64,000 nucleotides of DNA, from positions 3,720,001 to 3,784,000 of the forward strand of contig JAETXT010000009.1 of NCBI GenBank assembly GCA_019188255.1, in the 5' to 3' direction. Positions within the stretch are counted from its first letter, which is position 1. Each line of letters begins with the position of its first letter. The notes under the pieces were generated by a model. That model was not told the DNA's origin, made no database searches, and worked only from the letters and a program-made list of their open reading frames with translations. A program made the position numbers and the translations under genes. The stretch is from Verticillium longisporum. Its lineage: Eukaryota > Ascomycota > Sordariomycetes > Glomerellales > Plectosphaerellaceae. Shown here piece after piece: positions 1 through 10,829 of this stretch.

Positions 1-431
1 CGACCATCATGAGGGAGACGAGAGGGTCGACGGAGGAGGGCAGCATCTTTTCGAGCTTGTAGCTGTCGGAGAGGAGAGTGACTCGCTTGCCGACGGTGAG
101 CTTGGTGACGTCGACCGAGTCGGCGATATCGACAACTACGCAAGGATTATCAGAATGAGGACAGATCCTGGACGGTCGGGAGACAGTGATGCATACCATA
201 TTTGCCTTCAGGATGCACCTTGACGAGAACCTTCTTCGTGCCCATGACCTTGACCACCTCGCCGACGTAGGAGCCTGGTTGTTGTAGCAGACCGAGCTCT
301 TCCCTCAACAAACGCACCCTAGAGTTGTAGTCGTTTCTTTGGGCTTCAAGACGGCGGAGGACAGCTTGACCCTTGAGGATCTCAAGCTTCATCGCCTCAA
401 TCTTGTTCTGGTAGTAGCTGTCGAGCGCCAT
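1..431 (-). CDS. RPT6: 26S proteasome regulatory ATPase subunit 8 (Rpt6), 5' part
   Basis: Rpt6 is one of six AAA ATPases in the base of the 19S regulatory particle that unfolds ubiquitinated substrates. The window holds only the N-terminal part: exon 1 at 431-197 and exon 2 from 135 to the window edge, separated by an intron at 196-136 (donor GTATGC, acceptor GTAG). The start [19 protein letters not shown] is typical of the family. It is followed by the coiled-coil helix ([20 protein letters not shown]) and the OB-fold stretch ([20 protein letters not shown]). The splice restores [16 protein letters not shown] and the segment ends at DPLVSLMMV, just before the AAA module, which lies outside the window. 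It is divergent from the antiporter gene at 2134. No lesion is visible. The family assignment is very secure. Confidence 0.95.
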
Positions 432-2133
432 GATGACGTTGGTGCCGGGGGGCGCTTGAAGGATGGTCTGTTTCTGTGCTTTCGGCTGTGTAGGAGCGAG
501 TTACTAGGCGTAGAAGATGGTTGGCAATGGCGGAAGTCGTCGAGTTTGGTTATCGTGATGAGGTGAGTAGCGGGAACAGAACGATGTGCTAGGCAAGGCT
601 GGCTGTAGTGCACCGCTGTCGCTGTCACAGCTCAGGCAAGCCATTGGGTACGCGTCCGGGGTGGCCTTCCAGGTCACGTGCTGCTTTGTCAATCCACAAT
701 GCAATACAGATGGATGGATTTCTTAGATAAGCAGACGATTTGGGGGGTGCCAGTTCTGTTAGGGTTCACCGCCTGCCGCTCAGGTGCAAAGCAATGGCCA
801 TGCATCGCATCGCATCGATGACCCACCTACGGTGTAACAAGTACTGCGCTGTTGTCCTCAGTGCCCAGAGCATGTCTTGTGCATTGGCAGGGATGCACAG
901 TGACGTCTTCTCGAATCGGATAAGCGCCCTCCTGATCGAAAACTCGGCAACGGACGGACGGTGGGTGGGACTCCCAAAGGATGGACCCTAGCAGAGAGCC
1001 TACGAGGTACACGTTCACAGGCTGTTCATCGGCGTGGATCCAGGGATCGCAAGTCGCGGCTGGCACCGCTACCACTAAGAATCATCCGGCACTAGTAAGT
1101 CGAACGGAGGAGAGATTATTGCCAATCACGCCTCATGATGCCACCTTGGTGGAGATGGGTGAGCAGAAGGGGTGTTACCGAAATGGCCAACATGACCATT
1201 AAGATGCAGGCCGAGCCCCTCGTCACGGCTTGGTGTCTCTCGGTCGGCTTACGGATGCTTCTCTATGAGCAGATGATCGGGAGCCAGCAATCATCGGATC
1301 GGCCGGCAGTGATGCGCCATCGCTACAGTCGACAGACTCAGTAGCCGGTGAGCATGAGGAAGAGGGAGGGGGGAGGGAGCAGATGGATGAACAGCTGTGG
1401 GGCCCGATGCCACGAGTCTGGGGAAGGAATGGAGCAAAGGGCACTGAAGATGCGAGGGAAGCTCAGCCTAACAACACTAGGTCTTACCTTCCCTTGGCTT
1501 TGAAGGCCAACTGCAAAGGCCAAGAGCCATAGCAGGAATGAACCTCATCAGTCGTCTCTCCTCATGTCTCTCCGTCACATCTCCATGTCTCTCCCATCTT
1601 TCTGCTGACACCTGACCTGACGTGCTTTTGCGACAAGCCGACACGACGCGCTGGTACAACGGCCCCTCTCTACTTTACCCATCTGCCTCCTGCCCGACCT
1701 GACCCAACATCGAACCGCACCCCCCTGGCTTTTTTAGCTCAGACCCTGTCATTCTGCCTACCTACTAATTCCCGAAGCTCGAGCTCCAAGCTGCCTCCGG
1801 CTGGCCAGCTTGTTTACCTCTTTCTCCCCCAGCTTGGATTGCGATATTATTCTTGCCCCTCTCCACCTACCGGCTCACATCACTCTCTTGTCAACAGCAC
1901 CCAAAAAGCTGTGCGTTCCACAGCACCACGGCACGAACAACCTGTCGACGACGGCTCGACACGCAACCTTGCACCCAGCGGTTTCTGCCATGCACCAAGC
2001 AACCCTGCCACGCTGAATTTGCGAGGACACGACCCACGGCGACACCGGTCACAGCATTTCCACAACCTCGCGCCGAGTGCTGCGTGCAGCAAACTGACTC
2101 GATTCTACCGATTCAGCTCAACTTCGCGCCATC
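432..2133. other. Intergenic, divergent promoter region
   Basis: This 1.7-kb stretch lies between the start of RPT6 (minus strand) and the start of the VNX1-like gene (plus strand), so it should hold both promoters. The last 450 bases are pyrimidine-rich and look like a long 5' leader for the plus-strand gene. Open frames of 60-100 codons occur on both strands but none has recognisable protein content. I see no RNA gene or repeat. Confidence 0.5.
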
Positions 2134-5100
2134 ATGGATCCCTCTGACAGGTCAGGAACGCCCTCTAACCAGGGCGAGTCGTCCAACACTTCGCCCACAG
2201 ACACAAGGCGTCCGACTAGATATGAATCCTACGGCGCTGGCCGTGACGAGGGTTTATCTGAGAGTTTCCAATCTTTCCAGTCCACTGAGACGGTCAGGCG
2301 GCGCCCTGAAGCTGGCTATGGTACGTCTTCAGCTTCCATTTCTTAACCGGTGCCACTTGACATGTTCCACTGGGTCCGGGGGCGGACGCCGAGCCCGACC
2401 CCAAGCCGATCAATCTCAGCTTGACCCAAAGCCGCTCGTAGCTCTGTTGCTCAGCTAACAATCTTTCTTTCTTGCTTCTTCGGGCTCCATGCAAAGCAGT
2501 CAAAGTCTAACACCGCAATACGCTGGAGAATCCTCAGCCCACGACCGAGCCCACTCGCGATCGACTCAACCTGCCCGATCTCCCATGCTGGGACCCGACC
2601 GTGTCAAGGCTTCACGAACGCGAAAGCCCCCGATGCCGCGCCGACCGACCAACCCTGCTGCTCCCCACCGAGGTGATGTCTTCGCGACTGAGGACGATCT
2701 TGATGAGGTTGCTGCAGATGCTGCCGAACGCCACCGGGAACATCATCACCAGCAAAGCTACAGCACCCGCAGGAGGCCCCAGCTAGGCAATACTTTATCA
2801 AGAGTGCAATCCTCGCGTAGCGAGCCAGAAGAAAACGACGACGAGCAACCCGAGACACCCCGTGCCGACGACGAACCCGCTGAAGAGATGTCCGATGATG
2901 CAAGCGAAGCGGCTCCTGAAGAAGACATTGAATGCGAGTCGGATGGAGACATCAGTGATGCCGAGAGCTTCACACTCAAGGATCGGCAGCAGGCTATCAA
3001 CGAAACGCACCCCTTTGGTATTCGACTCTGGAAGCCTGCGCTGTACAAGAAAGATCGATCTGTACAAAAACGGCAGAGGGAGATATTCACTCTTCTCCTG
3101 GTCTCAAGGTCAGCTCCTGGCTGGTCTTCTTCAACCTCCTCTGGACCATCCTTTTCGGCTGGTGGATGGCAACATTCGCGGCCCTCGGCGCCCTTGTCTG
3201 TTTCTTCTTTGCCGCCACACCCAGCGGTAGAGAATATGGGCGAGTCCTATGGGGTCTTGCTGGCTACCTGTTCTACCCCTTCGGCAAGTACGTACGTCTG
3301 GAACAGGACGACGCCTACCTGGACGAGGACCAAGGCGAAGGGCGGAGCATCTCAGAGTACGAGCAGTGGCAGAGCGGCGACCTTGAGTATGGACGACTGT
3401 TCTTCGGCCCGGAGCGCAATCGATCCATCGTTGGACGTTCACGACGGAGTATTGATTCCGAGCTCAGTGAGACCGACAGCCTCCTCGGTCGTTCCCGTCG
3501 AGACGAAAGGAGCCAAACACCTCCCAGTCTGTAAGGGCGACGGTTCGGTCGTGGAGAGTGGGACATAGGCCGCGTTACGTTCTTCCTGTACTTCTTCTTC
3601 CTTCAGACGCCACCTTTGAGCATCGTGTCTCTGATCTGCTGGTTCTTCGTCTTCACCATCCCGATGGGCAAGGTCACGATGCTGCTCTTCGATCACCTCC
3701 GACGCCACCCTCTCGCGCTGTCTTTCGACTCGGACGTCAGCTATGCCCGCCTTTCCAACGGACAAAACGCATCGATCCTTCTGTGCACTTATCGCGCTGT
3801 GGGAACCCGATACTGGAAGTACACCGTTGATGGCACCAACATCTTCCTCATCAATCTCATGGGCGTTGTTGTTTTTGTCATCCTGGACTGGGCCGTCCTC
3901 GAAAACATGCTACACATGGATATCTTCATTACCTCGCCTGCTTTCCTGTTCGTCATGGGTCTGCTATCCATCATACCTCTGGCATACTTCATTGGCCAAG
4001 CTGTCGCCTCCATCTCGGCTCAGTCGTCCATGGGTCTGGGTGCTGCAATCAACGCGTTCTTTTCCACCATTGTCGAGGTCTTCCTCTACTGCGTTGCCCT
4101 GAAGCAAGGCAAAGGGCAACTTGTAGAGGGCAGCATCGTGGGCAGCATCTTTGCGGGCATCCTCTTCCTCCCGGGACTTTCCATGTGCTTCGGTGCCATC
4201 AAGCGCAAGACTCAACGGTTTAACGCCAAGTCGGCTGGCGTCACATCCACGATGCTTCTGTTTGCCGTCATTGGCGCATTTGGACCAACTCTCTTTTACC
4301 AAATTTATGGCACGCATGAGCTGAATTGTCTTGACTGCTTGGACTATGACGACAGTCAGGCTATCGCCCAAGGAGACAGCCGGGACTGTCGAAGGTGCTA
4401 CTTCTCGCAAACACCAGCCCTGAACGATCGCTTCTACCTGGAGGCGGTACGTCCCTTCTGCTACTTCTGCGCCTGTCTGCTGTTCCTATCCTATATCGTA
4501 GGTCTTTGGTTCACCCTCCGGACACATGCCGCCATCATTTGGAAAGATCAGCTGGACGAGAAGAAGCATGATGAACCCCCACACAAACATCGACACGACC
4601 TTCCGTTCCCCACTCGTTCCACGAGGCGCCTGGCAGCTCGAGCGCCGATATTCGAGATTCGCACTTGTACAAACGCATTCTCGGTCACACACAAAAGCAA
4701 GAAGGACTGCAGCCTAGGACAGAGGACATCACGCGACAGGGCGCTACATTGACAACAGGCACGGCGAACGGAGCAACCGGCCATCCGCACCAAGTCCCTC
4801 CTAAGGTTAGCGGCAGCGATGACCGCGCTGGCATGCATCTCTCTGGTCTTTCAGAGAATGACAACTACGCTCTGGCTCGTGAAGTTGCCGAAATTGCAGC
4901 CACTGCTGCCACGTTCGCGGCCCGGGATGCCCGTCTTCCTCGTCGAGGCTCGGGCTTGCCGACTAACACTGTGCCCACGACTCCACGCCCTGCAACAAAC
5001 CGCGCTGCCCCGTTCCCGGAGGTCGAGGATCCGGCTGCTGCTGCCGTCAGCGGTAACGCCCACGGTGGGCATGACGCTCCAAACTGGAGTCGTCTCAAGA

Positions 5101-5735
5101 GTTCGATCGTACTCATGGGCGCCACAGTGCTGTACGCCATTGTCGCCGAGATTCTGGTAGACACGGTCGATGTCGTTTTGGAAGGTTTCGCCATTGACGA
5201 GAAGTTCCTCGGTATTACCTTGTTTGCCCTGGTCCCCAACACCACCGAGTTCTTGGTACGTCTCAACGCTTCAAACTTCCATGACATGTGCTAATCCGTG
5301 TAGAACGCCATCTCTTTTGCCATGAACGGAAACATTGCCTTGTCCATGGAGATTGGTTCAGCGTACGCGCTTCAGGTTTGCTTGCTGCAAGTCCCCGCGC
5401 TCGTCTTCTTCTCAGCCTTCTACCGCATGGACCTGCCTAGCAGCGAAGACCCCGAGCGGTATACATTTGCGTTGCTATTCCCCGAGTGGGATATGGTCCT
5501 CGTCATTCTCTGCGTCTTCCTCCTCAGCTACATGTATGGTGAGGGTAAGAGCAACTACTTCAAGGGAAGCATCCTACTGCTTTCCTACCTTGTTGTCATC
5601 GTCGGATACTACTTTTCGGGCTACTCCCAGGATGCCATGGGCCCGAACAGGTTCGACATCATGGGCAACGATGGAGCCTACAAGAGTTTCAAAACAATCG
5701 GGCGGCGGACTGGCGGTGGGGTATTTGAAGCATGA
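2134..5735 (+). CDS. VNX1: VNX1-type vacuolar Ca2+(Na+/K+)/H+ exchanger, reading frame disrupted
   Basis: The product belongs to the CaCA superfamily; yeast Vnx1 is a low-affinity vacuolar monovalent cation/H+ antiporter. In order one sees a hydrophilic acidic N-terminus, the conserved block FTLKDRQQAINETHPFGIRL near 2970-3030, and two exchanger repeats. The first repeat is GQAVASISAQSSMGLGAAIN with FFSTIVEVF (about 3990-4085); the second is EKFLGITLFALVPNTTEFL joined across an intron (5256-5303) to NAISFAMNGNIALSMEIGSA. An intron also lies near 2321-2499. The frame is broken. A run of five A at 3066-3070 is one base short of joining VQK to TAEGDIHS. An in-frame TAA stands at 3532-3534 inside otherwise coding sequence. 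Another one-base slip lies between about 4590 and 4622. The strong donor GTACGT at 2321 also gives the wrong phase; only a GTCTTC donor at 2325 keeps frame. It is either a pseudogene or a badly sequenced gene. Confidence 0.8.
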
Positions 5736-6430
5736 AGAGTGAGGGTCGCTGTCGTGTGCATAGGGCTGGTTGATTGAGTAATATGGGATGTGTGACAGTC
5801 TAGTGGCTTGCGCTATCGGTCATTCGAGGGTCTCACTAGGGCCGTGTTCGCAGCCTAGGGGCTGTACATAGCAATGGCCTTGGGCCGCGTTGCATGGTTG
5901 GCGATAATTACGGAGTTGGGGCTATCATTCTTTATCACCTGGGTCTGTTTTTATGCAAGCTGTGCTTTATTCTTAGCATTGATTCTGTCTCCAACTGTGT
6001 CGTTTTCCCGCACGCGTGAAATGTTGCTCTCGTGACGGCGTGTTTCGCAGACAGGGTGCAAACAAGGATTTGATGGCGTGCGTCCCTTCGACCTTGCGGA
6101 TACAGGTTGATGGAAATACAATGCTCATGAAGACCTGTGTGGCTTTGCGAAGAGAATCGTCCCTGGATGGAGTGTCTAAAACACGTGTTTATTTTTGAGA
6201 GCGAGGTCTCGATGTATGGTAACGGATGTCCCGATTACTTTGTTCTAGCTTAGCAAACAAGTACAGTTATGTAACAGATACTCATCACAGATAATAAGGC
6301 AATTGAGATTTGCATTTGAACTACAGTAGATACCCATCCAACAAGTAAACATACTTCATGATCCTCAGAACGAGTGTTACATCATCAACGTCGCAACATT
6401 TTGCCCATGCCAGCTGGGGGGAAGGGGAGT
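5736..6430. other. Intergenic, convergent 3' flanks
   Basis: The 3' ends of the antiporter gene (plus) and of the Met-rich gene (minus) face each other here. I see nothing else in it; the 60-codon frame at 6016 has no recognisable content. Confidence 0.5.
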
Positions 6431-7244
6431 TTATTGGCCCCCATCAGTGATGATCAGGTCCTGGGCGGCCTGTAGCAGACATACGTAGATGGCAGCCTGA
6501 TCTGTGACACGAGAATTGTCAGTACTTGCAACAATCAACACCTTGGGTTCGAGTTGATTTACTGTTGGGGGTCTTGTCATTGCACTCCTGTGTGACCTTT
6601 GCCAGCTGCTCCTGATCGCCGGTGACTTGACGGCGGTTGATGCCGAGGGTGTCGAGAACGCAGTTGTCGAGAGAAGTGACTTCTAGACTCGGTGTCAGTA
6701 CAGCGTAATGAAATATTCCGTAGATGAGGGACTTACCACCGCTCGCTAGCTTCGTCTTGCACTCCTCCACAACTTCCTGGAATGCCTCCTCAGATTGGCG
6801 GCGGACCATGCCCGCCACGGGACGGCGGTGAGCCATTTCCATCAGCATGGCCGCAACGATAGTGTCCACGTCCTTGTTCATTTCCATGCCCTTGGTCGCG
6901 GAGTGGCGGTTCGCCATGTCCATGTCCATAGTAGACCTCGTGGCCATGCCGCTCTTCATGGCTGGGGCCATGGAACCCATCTTCATGCCCTTCGTGTTCT
7001 TCATGGCTGGAGCCATGTTGCCCATCTCCATGCGCTCACGCTTAGCCATGCCCATTGACGGCGAGGCGCCCTTCATGTTCATGGTGTTCCTCATGGCGGG
7101 TGTGGAGGAACCCATGTCCATGTCCATAGGCTGACTGTTGGCCATTTCCATCATGGGCGCCGCAGGCTTCATGTCCATGGAGGTCCGCATGGCGGGAGCC
7201 GACATGGCGGCACCAACGAGAGTAGCGATGACACAGGCTTTCAT
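6431..7244 (-). CDS. Secreted methionine-rich repeat protein, 232 aa
   Basis: I do not recognise a named family. The model has three exons, 7244-6737, 6682-6563 and 6501-6431, with introns GTAAGT...CTAG and GTAAAT...CACAG. The start chosen is the Met of MKACVIATLVGAAMSAPAM, a clear signal peptide; the frame stays open 31 codons upstream, but no signal peptide would result from that start. Residues 17 to about 147 contain some thirty methionines. They are arranged in four copies of a PAM(R/K)xxMxMK-like unit with many MxM and MDMDM motifs, resembling copper-binding Mets motifs. Dibasic Kex2-type sites occur at 68-69 (KR) and 148-149 (RR). After the second comes an 80-residue, more ordinary domain with four cysteines. 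The Met-rich part could be a propeptide or a metal-binding repeat. A secreted effector or copper-binding role is inference only. Confidence 0.75.
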
Positions 7245-8989
7245 GGTGAAAAGATGTTGGGGTTTGTTGGGTCGGTTGTGTGTTGTAGTGTGGTTGAATT
7301 GAGATGATGGGCAGAGCTGGTGTAGGATGACAAGCACAGGGCGCTCTTTATATCTTCAAAGTTGAGATCTTGCTCTTGGCTTGTCTCTTGGATGAAGTTA
7401 ATCGAAAGGCGTCCGATGACCTTTCAGAAACCGCTGTGACAGAAAGGCCAGGCATATCCGGGCACGCAAGTTCGTAATAACATTCCGCCTCAATATACCG
7501 TCGCCGTACGTTCAGCGAGATCTTTGCCGGTTATGGGTGAATCATTGTCGCATGAGAATGACATCGATCGAAACTCTGCTCAGGGAGGACATGGCAGGCA
7601 GTGGCATCCCCTATCGGTTCTACGCCGCAGAGCCAGAAGATCTGGGGCAACGACGAGATGTCAAGGCTAACAGCCGAGACAGTTGTCTTTCAACACGTCA
7701 ACGGACACTAGCCCTTCCATTCCCGACCGACAGCTGGGCTGGGCGTTGCGGCCACCGGCCCGATCCCACTGGGGTTGCGCTGGGGCTTTCCAAGGGGGGC
7801 CAACATTCCAGAGCAAAGACGATCTCATGAACAGCTTGCGGCGACAGCGTCTGTCAAGCTCAATTTATCAGTTTGCACGATTCAGTGCAGGTTGATGAGC
7901 GTAAGCCTCTGCTTTGAACCCTCATACAGACATGAGGCTCTGTTGTGTTGTAAATTTATACAGAGTATAGAATCAAGATTGCCCACGCTATTTTCTCATC
8001 AGATCAGAAACCAAGATGTACATCACTGGGTCTTCGCTAGTCGTTTCTTATCAAGCGCTGATCCAGTCGTTAGCAGGATCGTTATTCAAAGTCCTGCCTG
8101 CCACGATGTGTATCACGATGCCAAACGACGGAAGGAACATCACTAGTAATACACTGCAGAATAGACTAGAAGAGGGCCCCGGAAACCTTCCTCCCTTTAA
8201 GTTGGTTCTTCTGGAACGTCGTGGGCGCCGAGCCGGCGGTGAGTCAGGTGCCTGATGGAGGCCTAAATCCGTTGTCCTGAGTAAGCGCCAACCAGCTTAA
8301 CTGATGCCGACGGCAGAGACGACGACAATGATGGTGGTGACCGCGACATGATGATATCTGACATGGCAACGCATCTCATCACTATGATGGCTAACCATAG
8401 CTGATCAAGAGAACGGCGATGCATACGAACACCGTGGTTCGACAGTCGACAATACATGACAATTATTCACATATTTTCAGCACCTGCTCAAGGAACCCTT
8501 ACATGACGAACCAAGACATGTTAGATCCACTACTCTTTCGCTGACCTGGACCAGCAAAATCTGCCCTGCCTTGGCGAAAACCCCTGGATCACGCTACTCG
8601 TATAGCTGTCGAAGTAATAGACATATACAGGCGTCCATCAGCTCCGATAGCAATGCATGGTGGTTACTTCCGCTACTGTTGATGCTCCAAGTGAGATATT
8701 GATATCTTATTAGCGGATATTTATGAACACGATGGTTACACCAAGCCCGCCAAGGCAGATGAAAATCATCATTAGCGCCTCCAGCTGTGGCTGCTTGGCC
8801 TACAGAGTAACGTGGACAATGTCACGATGCCATCACTTCTTGCTACATTCGGGAGATTGGAAACCTGAACGACCGAACTTTGTCGACCACCATCAGCCTA
8901 CCCATTTATCTGGGTTCCGAGTGAATATGGAGCAGTGGAAGAAGCCCTTACCCACCTTACATGTCTGCTAGCCACTTGCAAAATGCAAA
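7245..8989. other. Intergenic
   Basis: This lies between the start of the Met-rich gene and a 5S rRNA gene. Apart from the TATA box at 7346-7352 I see nothing I can support. The open frames at 7537-8255 are short, overlap one another and show no protein-like composition. Confidence 0.45.
7346..7352 (-). promoter_or_regulatory. TATA box of the Met-rich secreted protein gene
   Basis: TATAAAG reads on the minus strand about 100 bases upstream of the chosen ATG at 7244. This supports that start over the longer upstream frame. Confidence 0.55.
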
Positions 8990-9108
8990 ACATACAACAC
9001 CGGGGATTCGCTGGTGGTCACCCACCCAACTACTAGTCCGGCCCTCACTAGTTTATCGATGGGAGAGCGGACGGGATCCCGAGCTTTCCAGTAGGTATGG
9101 TCGTATGT
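8990..9108 (-). rRNA. 5S ribosomal RNA, dispersed copy A
   Basis: On the minus strand the sequence runs from ACATACGACCATACC to GGTGTTGTATGT, 119 bases, as in dispersed 5S genes of Neurospora and other Pezizomycotina. The central GGGATCCCGTCCGCTC and AGTAGTTGGGTGGGTGACC blocks are present and the terminal helix closes (ACATAC with GTATGT). A T-rich stretch follows the 3' end, as expected for a pol III terminator. Helix II pairs CCUACUGG with CUAGUGAGG. The 96-codon open frame on the plus strand is an artefact of this gene. Confidence 0.93.
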
Positions 9109-9801
9109 GGAGGAAGAAGCGTATTGCACAGATCATGAAGCAATGTGTGATGCTGGTCCTACTTACCTTGGTACCTATTTACCTGAGTCAATCAGGCTGC
9201 AGCCGATCGCGATCTGGAGGAAGAGGAATAGGAACAACTGTGCGCGCTTGAGCTGCATTGATATTGTGAGGCTGAAAGCGATGTGAACATGGTTATCGTG
9301 AGCTTGTCGACCCAGGTTGCTGCCAGTTGATCTTTATTGGAAGCAGAGACAGGGTCCAGCCTCGACACGATGTGGAGTCCAAGCCGATGAGTTGCGACGT
9401 TGGACCGATCGATGCAACCCTAACCCTGGACCCCGCTGCGGATACGTCATTTCGGCCAACGGTTGTGGCGCCACTAACGACCACTGACATCAGCGGGCAT
9501 GACGTCAAAATCCAGAACCAATCGATTCAATATGACCACGAATCCTGGGCCTTGACCCAGCTGTAAACAAGTTTGTCGAGCCCCGGGAGGGCAGCAATCC
9601 TGGCAGCACGGCCGAGTATGCGGTGCATCATGGCCTCTGACGCGTTGCTGTGCTGCTTTTTCAAGAGCCTGTCCCCGTCTTTGTCGTGCGTCTGGAGCAT
9701 TGCTTCCTCATCCATCGCAGTCATCAACCCGACATAGCCAGATTCCACGAATTTCATTCCAACACCCATCTAGCAACTCGATTCCAAATCACAATCTCAA
9801 G
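9109..9801. other. Intergenic
   Basis: 5' flank of the 5S gene and presumed promoter of the gene at 9802. I see no further gene or repeat. Confidence 0.45.
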
Positions 9802-10530
9802 ATGCCTTCCATGCTCGGTCTCACCACGGACAAGTCCCCGCACGGACTGAACAGCAAGGAGCCCTTCATGGGCGAACAGAACCACGACAATGACGACATG
9901 GGCAAGCAGCTTGCCCGACGTGCCGGCGACTCTCTCACCAAGGCCTACAATGGCAAGAAGGACAAGAAGAAGTCCAGTCGCCGAAAGCACTCACGCCGCG
10001 ACAGCGGTCACGGCGACAGCGAGGACGATTCTGACAATGACGTCAATGCCTCTCGGAAGCGAGAGGAGCGCATCCGCCAGCATGAGGAGGATGACGAGGA
10101 AGAGGGTGACCGCCCCAACACCATCAAGGAGCGCAACTTCAAGGCCGCCATGGAGGGCGAGACGCTCTTCTGGCGCGCCCTCTGCGACAAGCCTTCCAGC
10201 GCCTTCAAGTACATGGGCAAGGATGCCGTCGTGTCCAACTACCTCCTCTTCGGCGACAAGAACCCCAGAGGTCCCAAGACGGAGCCCACCCTAGAGGAGG
10301 CCCTCGAGGACTGCGAGGGACCTCTGAGCTACAGGATACACAAGTCGTACACTGTTGAAATTGGTCTCATGGCTGTCGCTGTCGTCTACGACGTCACTCT
10401 CTACCGCAGCCACGGGCCGCCGGCACGTGACGGTACCGTCAAGATGAAGGTACAGCAGGCCACGGTGACGAGCACGTGGAGGCAGGTTGCCAGCGGCGAC
10501 TATGTTCTGGCCTCATCCATGTGCGGTTGA
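9802..10530 (+). CDS. Conserved fungal protein of unknown function, 242 aa, possibly NTF2-like C-terminus
   Basis: This is a single uninterrupted frame. The start MPSMLGLTTDKSP has a good context (TCAAGATGCC); an in-frame ATG 34 codons upstream adds only low-complexity residues. Residues about 50-110 are highly charged (KKDKKKSSRRKHSRR, then DSEDDSDND and EEDDEEEGD), probably disordered and possibly containing a nuclear localisation signal. The last 120 residues are compact: ETLFWRALCDKPSSAFKYMG, then VVSNYLLFGDKNPRG, and strands IGLMAVAVVYDVTLYR and VTSTWRQVASGDYVLAS. The order of a helix followed by long strands ending in a Trp-Arg strand resembles NTF2-like/DUF4440 folds. That is inference from pattern only. 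It ends about 270 bases before the Harbinger element. Confidence 0.75.
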   Translation: MPSMLGLTTDKSPHGLNSKEPFMGEQNHDNDDMGKQLARRAGDSLTKAYNGKKDKKKSSRRKHSRRDSGHGDSEDDSDNDVNASRKREERIRQHEEDDEEEGDRPNTIKERNFKAAMEGETLFWRALCDKPSSAFKYMGKDAVVSNYLLFGDKNPRGPKTEPTLEEALEDCEGPLSYRIHKSYTVEIGLMAVAVVYDVTLYRSHGPPARDGTVKMKVQQATVTSTWRQVASGDYVLASSMCG

Positions 10531-10797
10531 AACATGTATGAATTATGACGTCTGTATGGTATCGGACTGGTGCGGGGCGTTCTTGGGCTTCTCTAGTATT
10601 CGGCATGCACTCAACCTTCCTGACTTTTGAGGTTCTGTAAATGACAACCTATGATGTTGGTAAATCGCTATATTCGACATTGGATGTTCTTATCATCTAA
10701 GTGATGTGGACGATGATTCTGACGTCGAGCAGTATATACGAATAACAACTATACGCATCTGGTTACGTAGGATTGAGATGATTCTCACTACCGCTTA

Positions 10798-10829
10798 GGC
10801 CCTGATCCTCTCAGCCATTGAATTGAAAA
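10798..10829. repeat. Left terminal inverted repeat of the Harbinger element
   Basis: A 32-bp sequence starting GGCCCTGATCC, with TTA immediately outside. The first 90 bases of the element still contain normal CA and TG, so RIP did not reach this edge. Confidence 0.88.

Noticed and set aside
1853..2458. 201-codon plus-strand frame overlapping the antiporter start
   Set aside because: Pro/Thr-rich leader sequence crossing exon 1 and intron 1 in the wrong frame.
3531..3606. A 76-base intron (GTAAGG ... CTTCAG) that would remove the in-frame stop of the antiporter
   Set aside because: It would delete conserved-looking sequence (RRFGRGEWDIGR) and put the downstream exon out of frame.
8961..9251. 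96-codon plus-strand frame
   Set aside because: It is explained by the 5S rRNA gene on the opposite strand.
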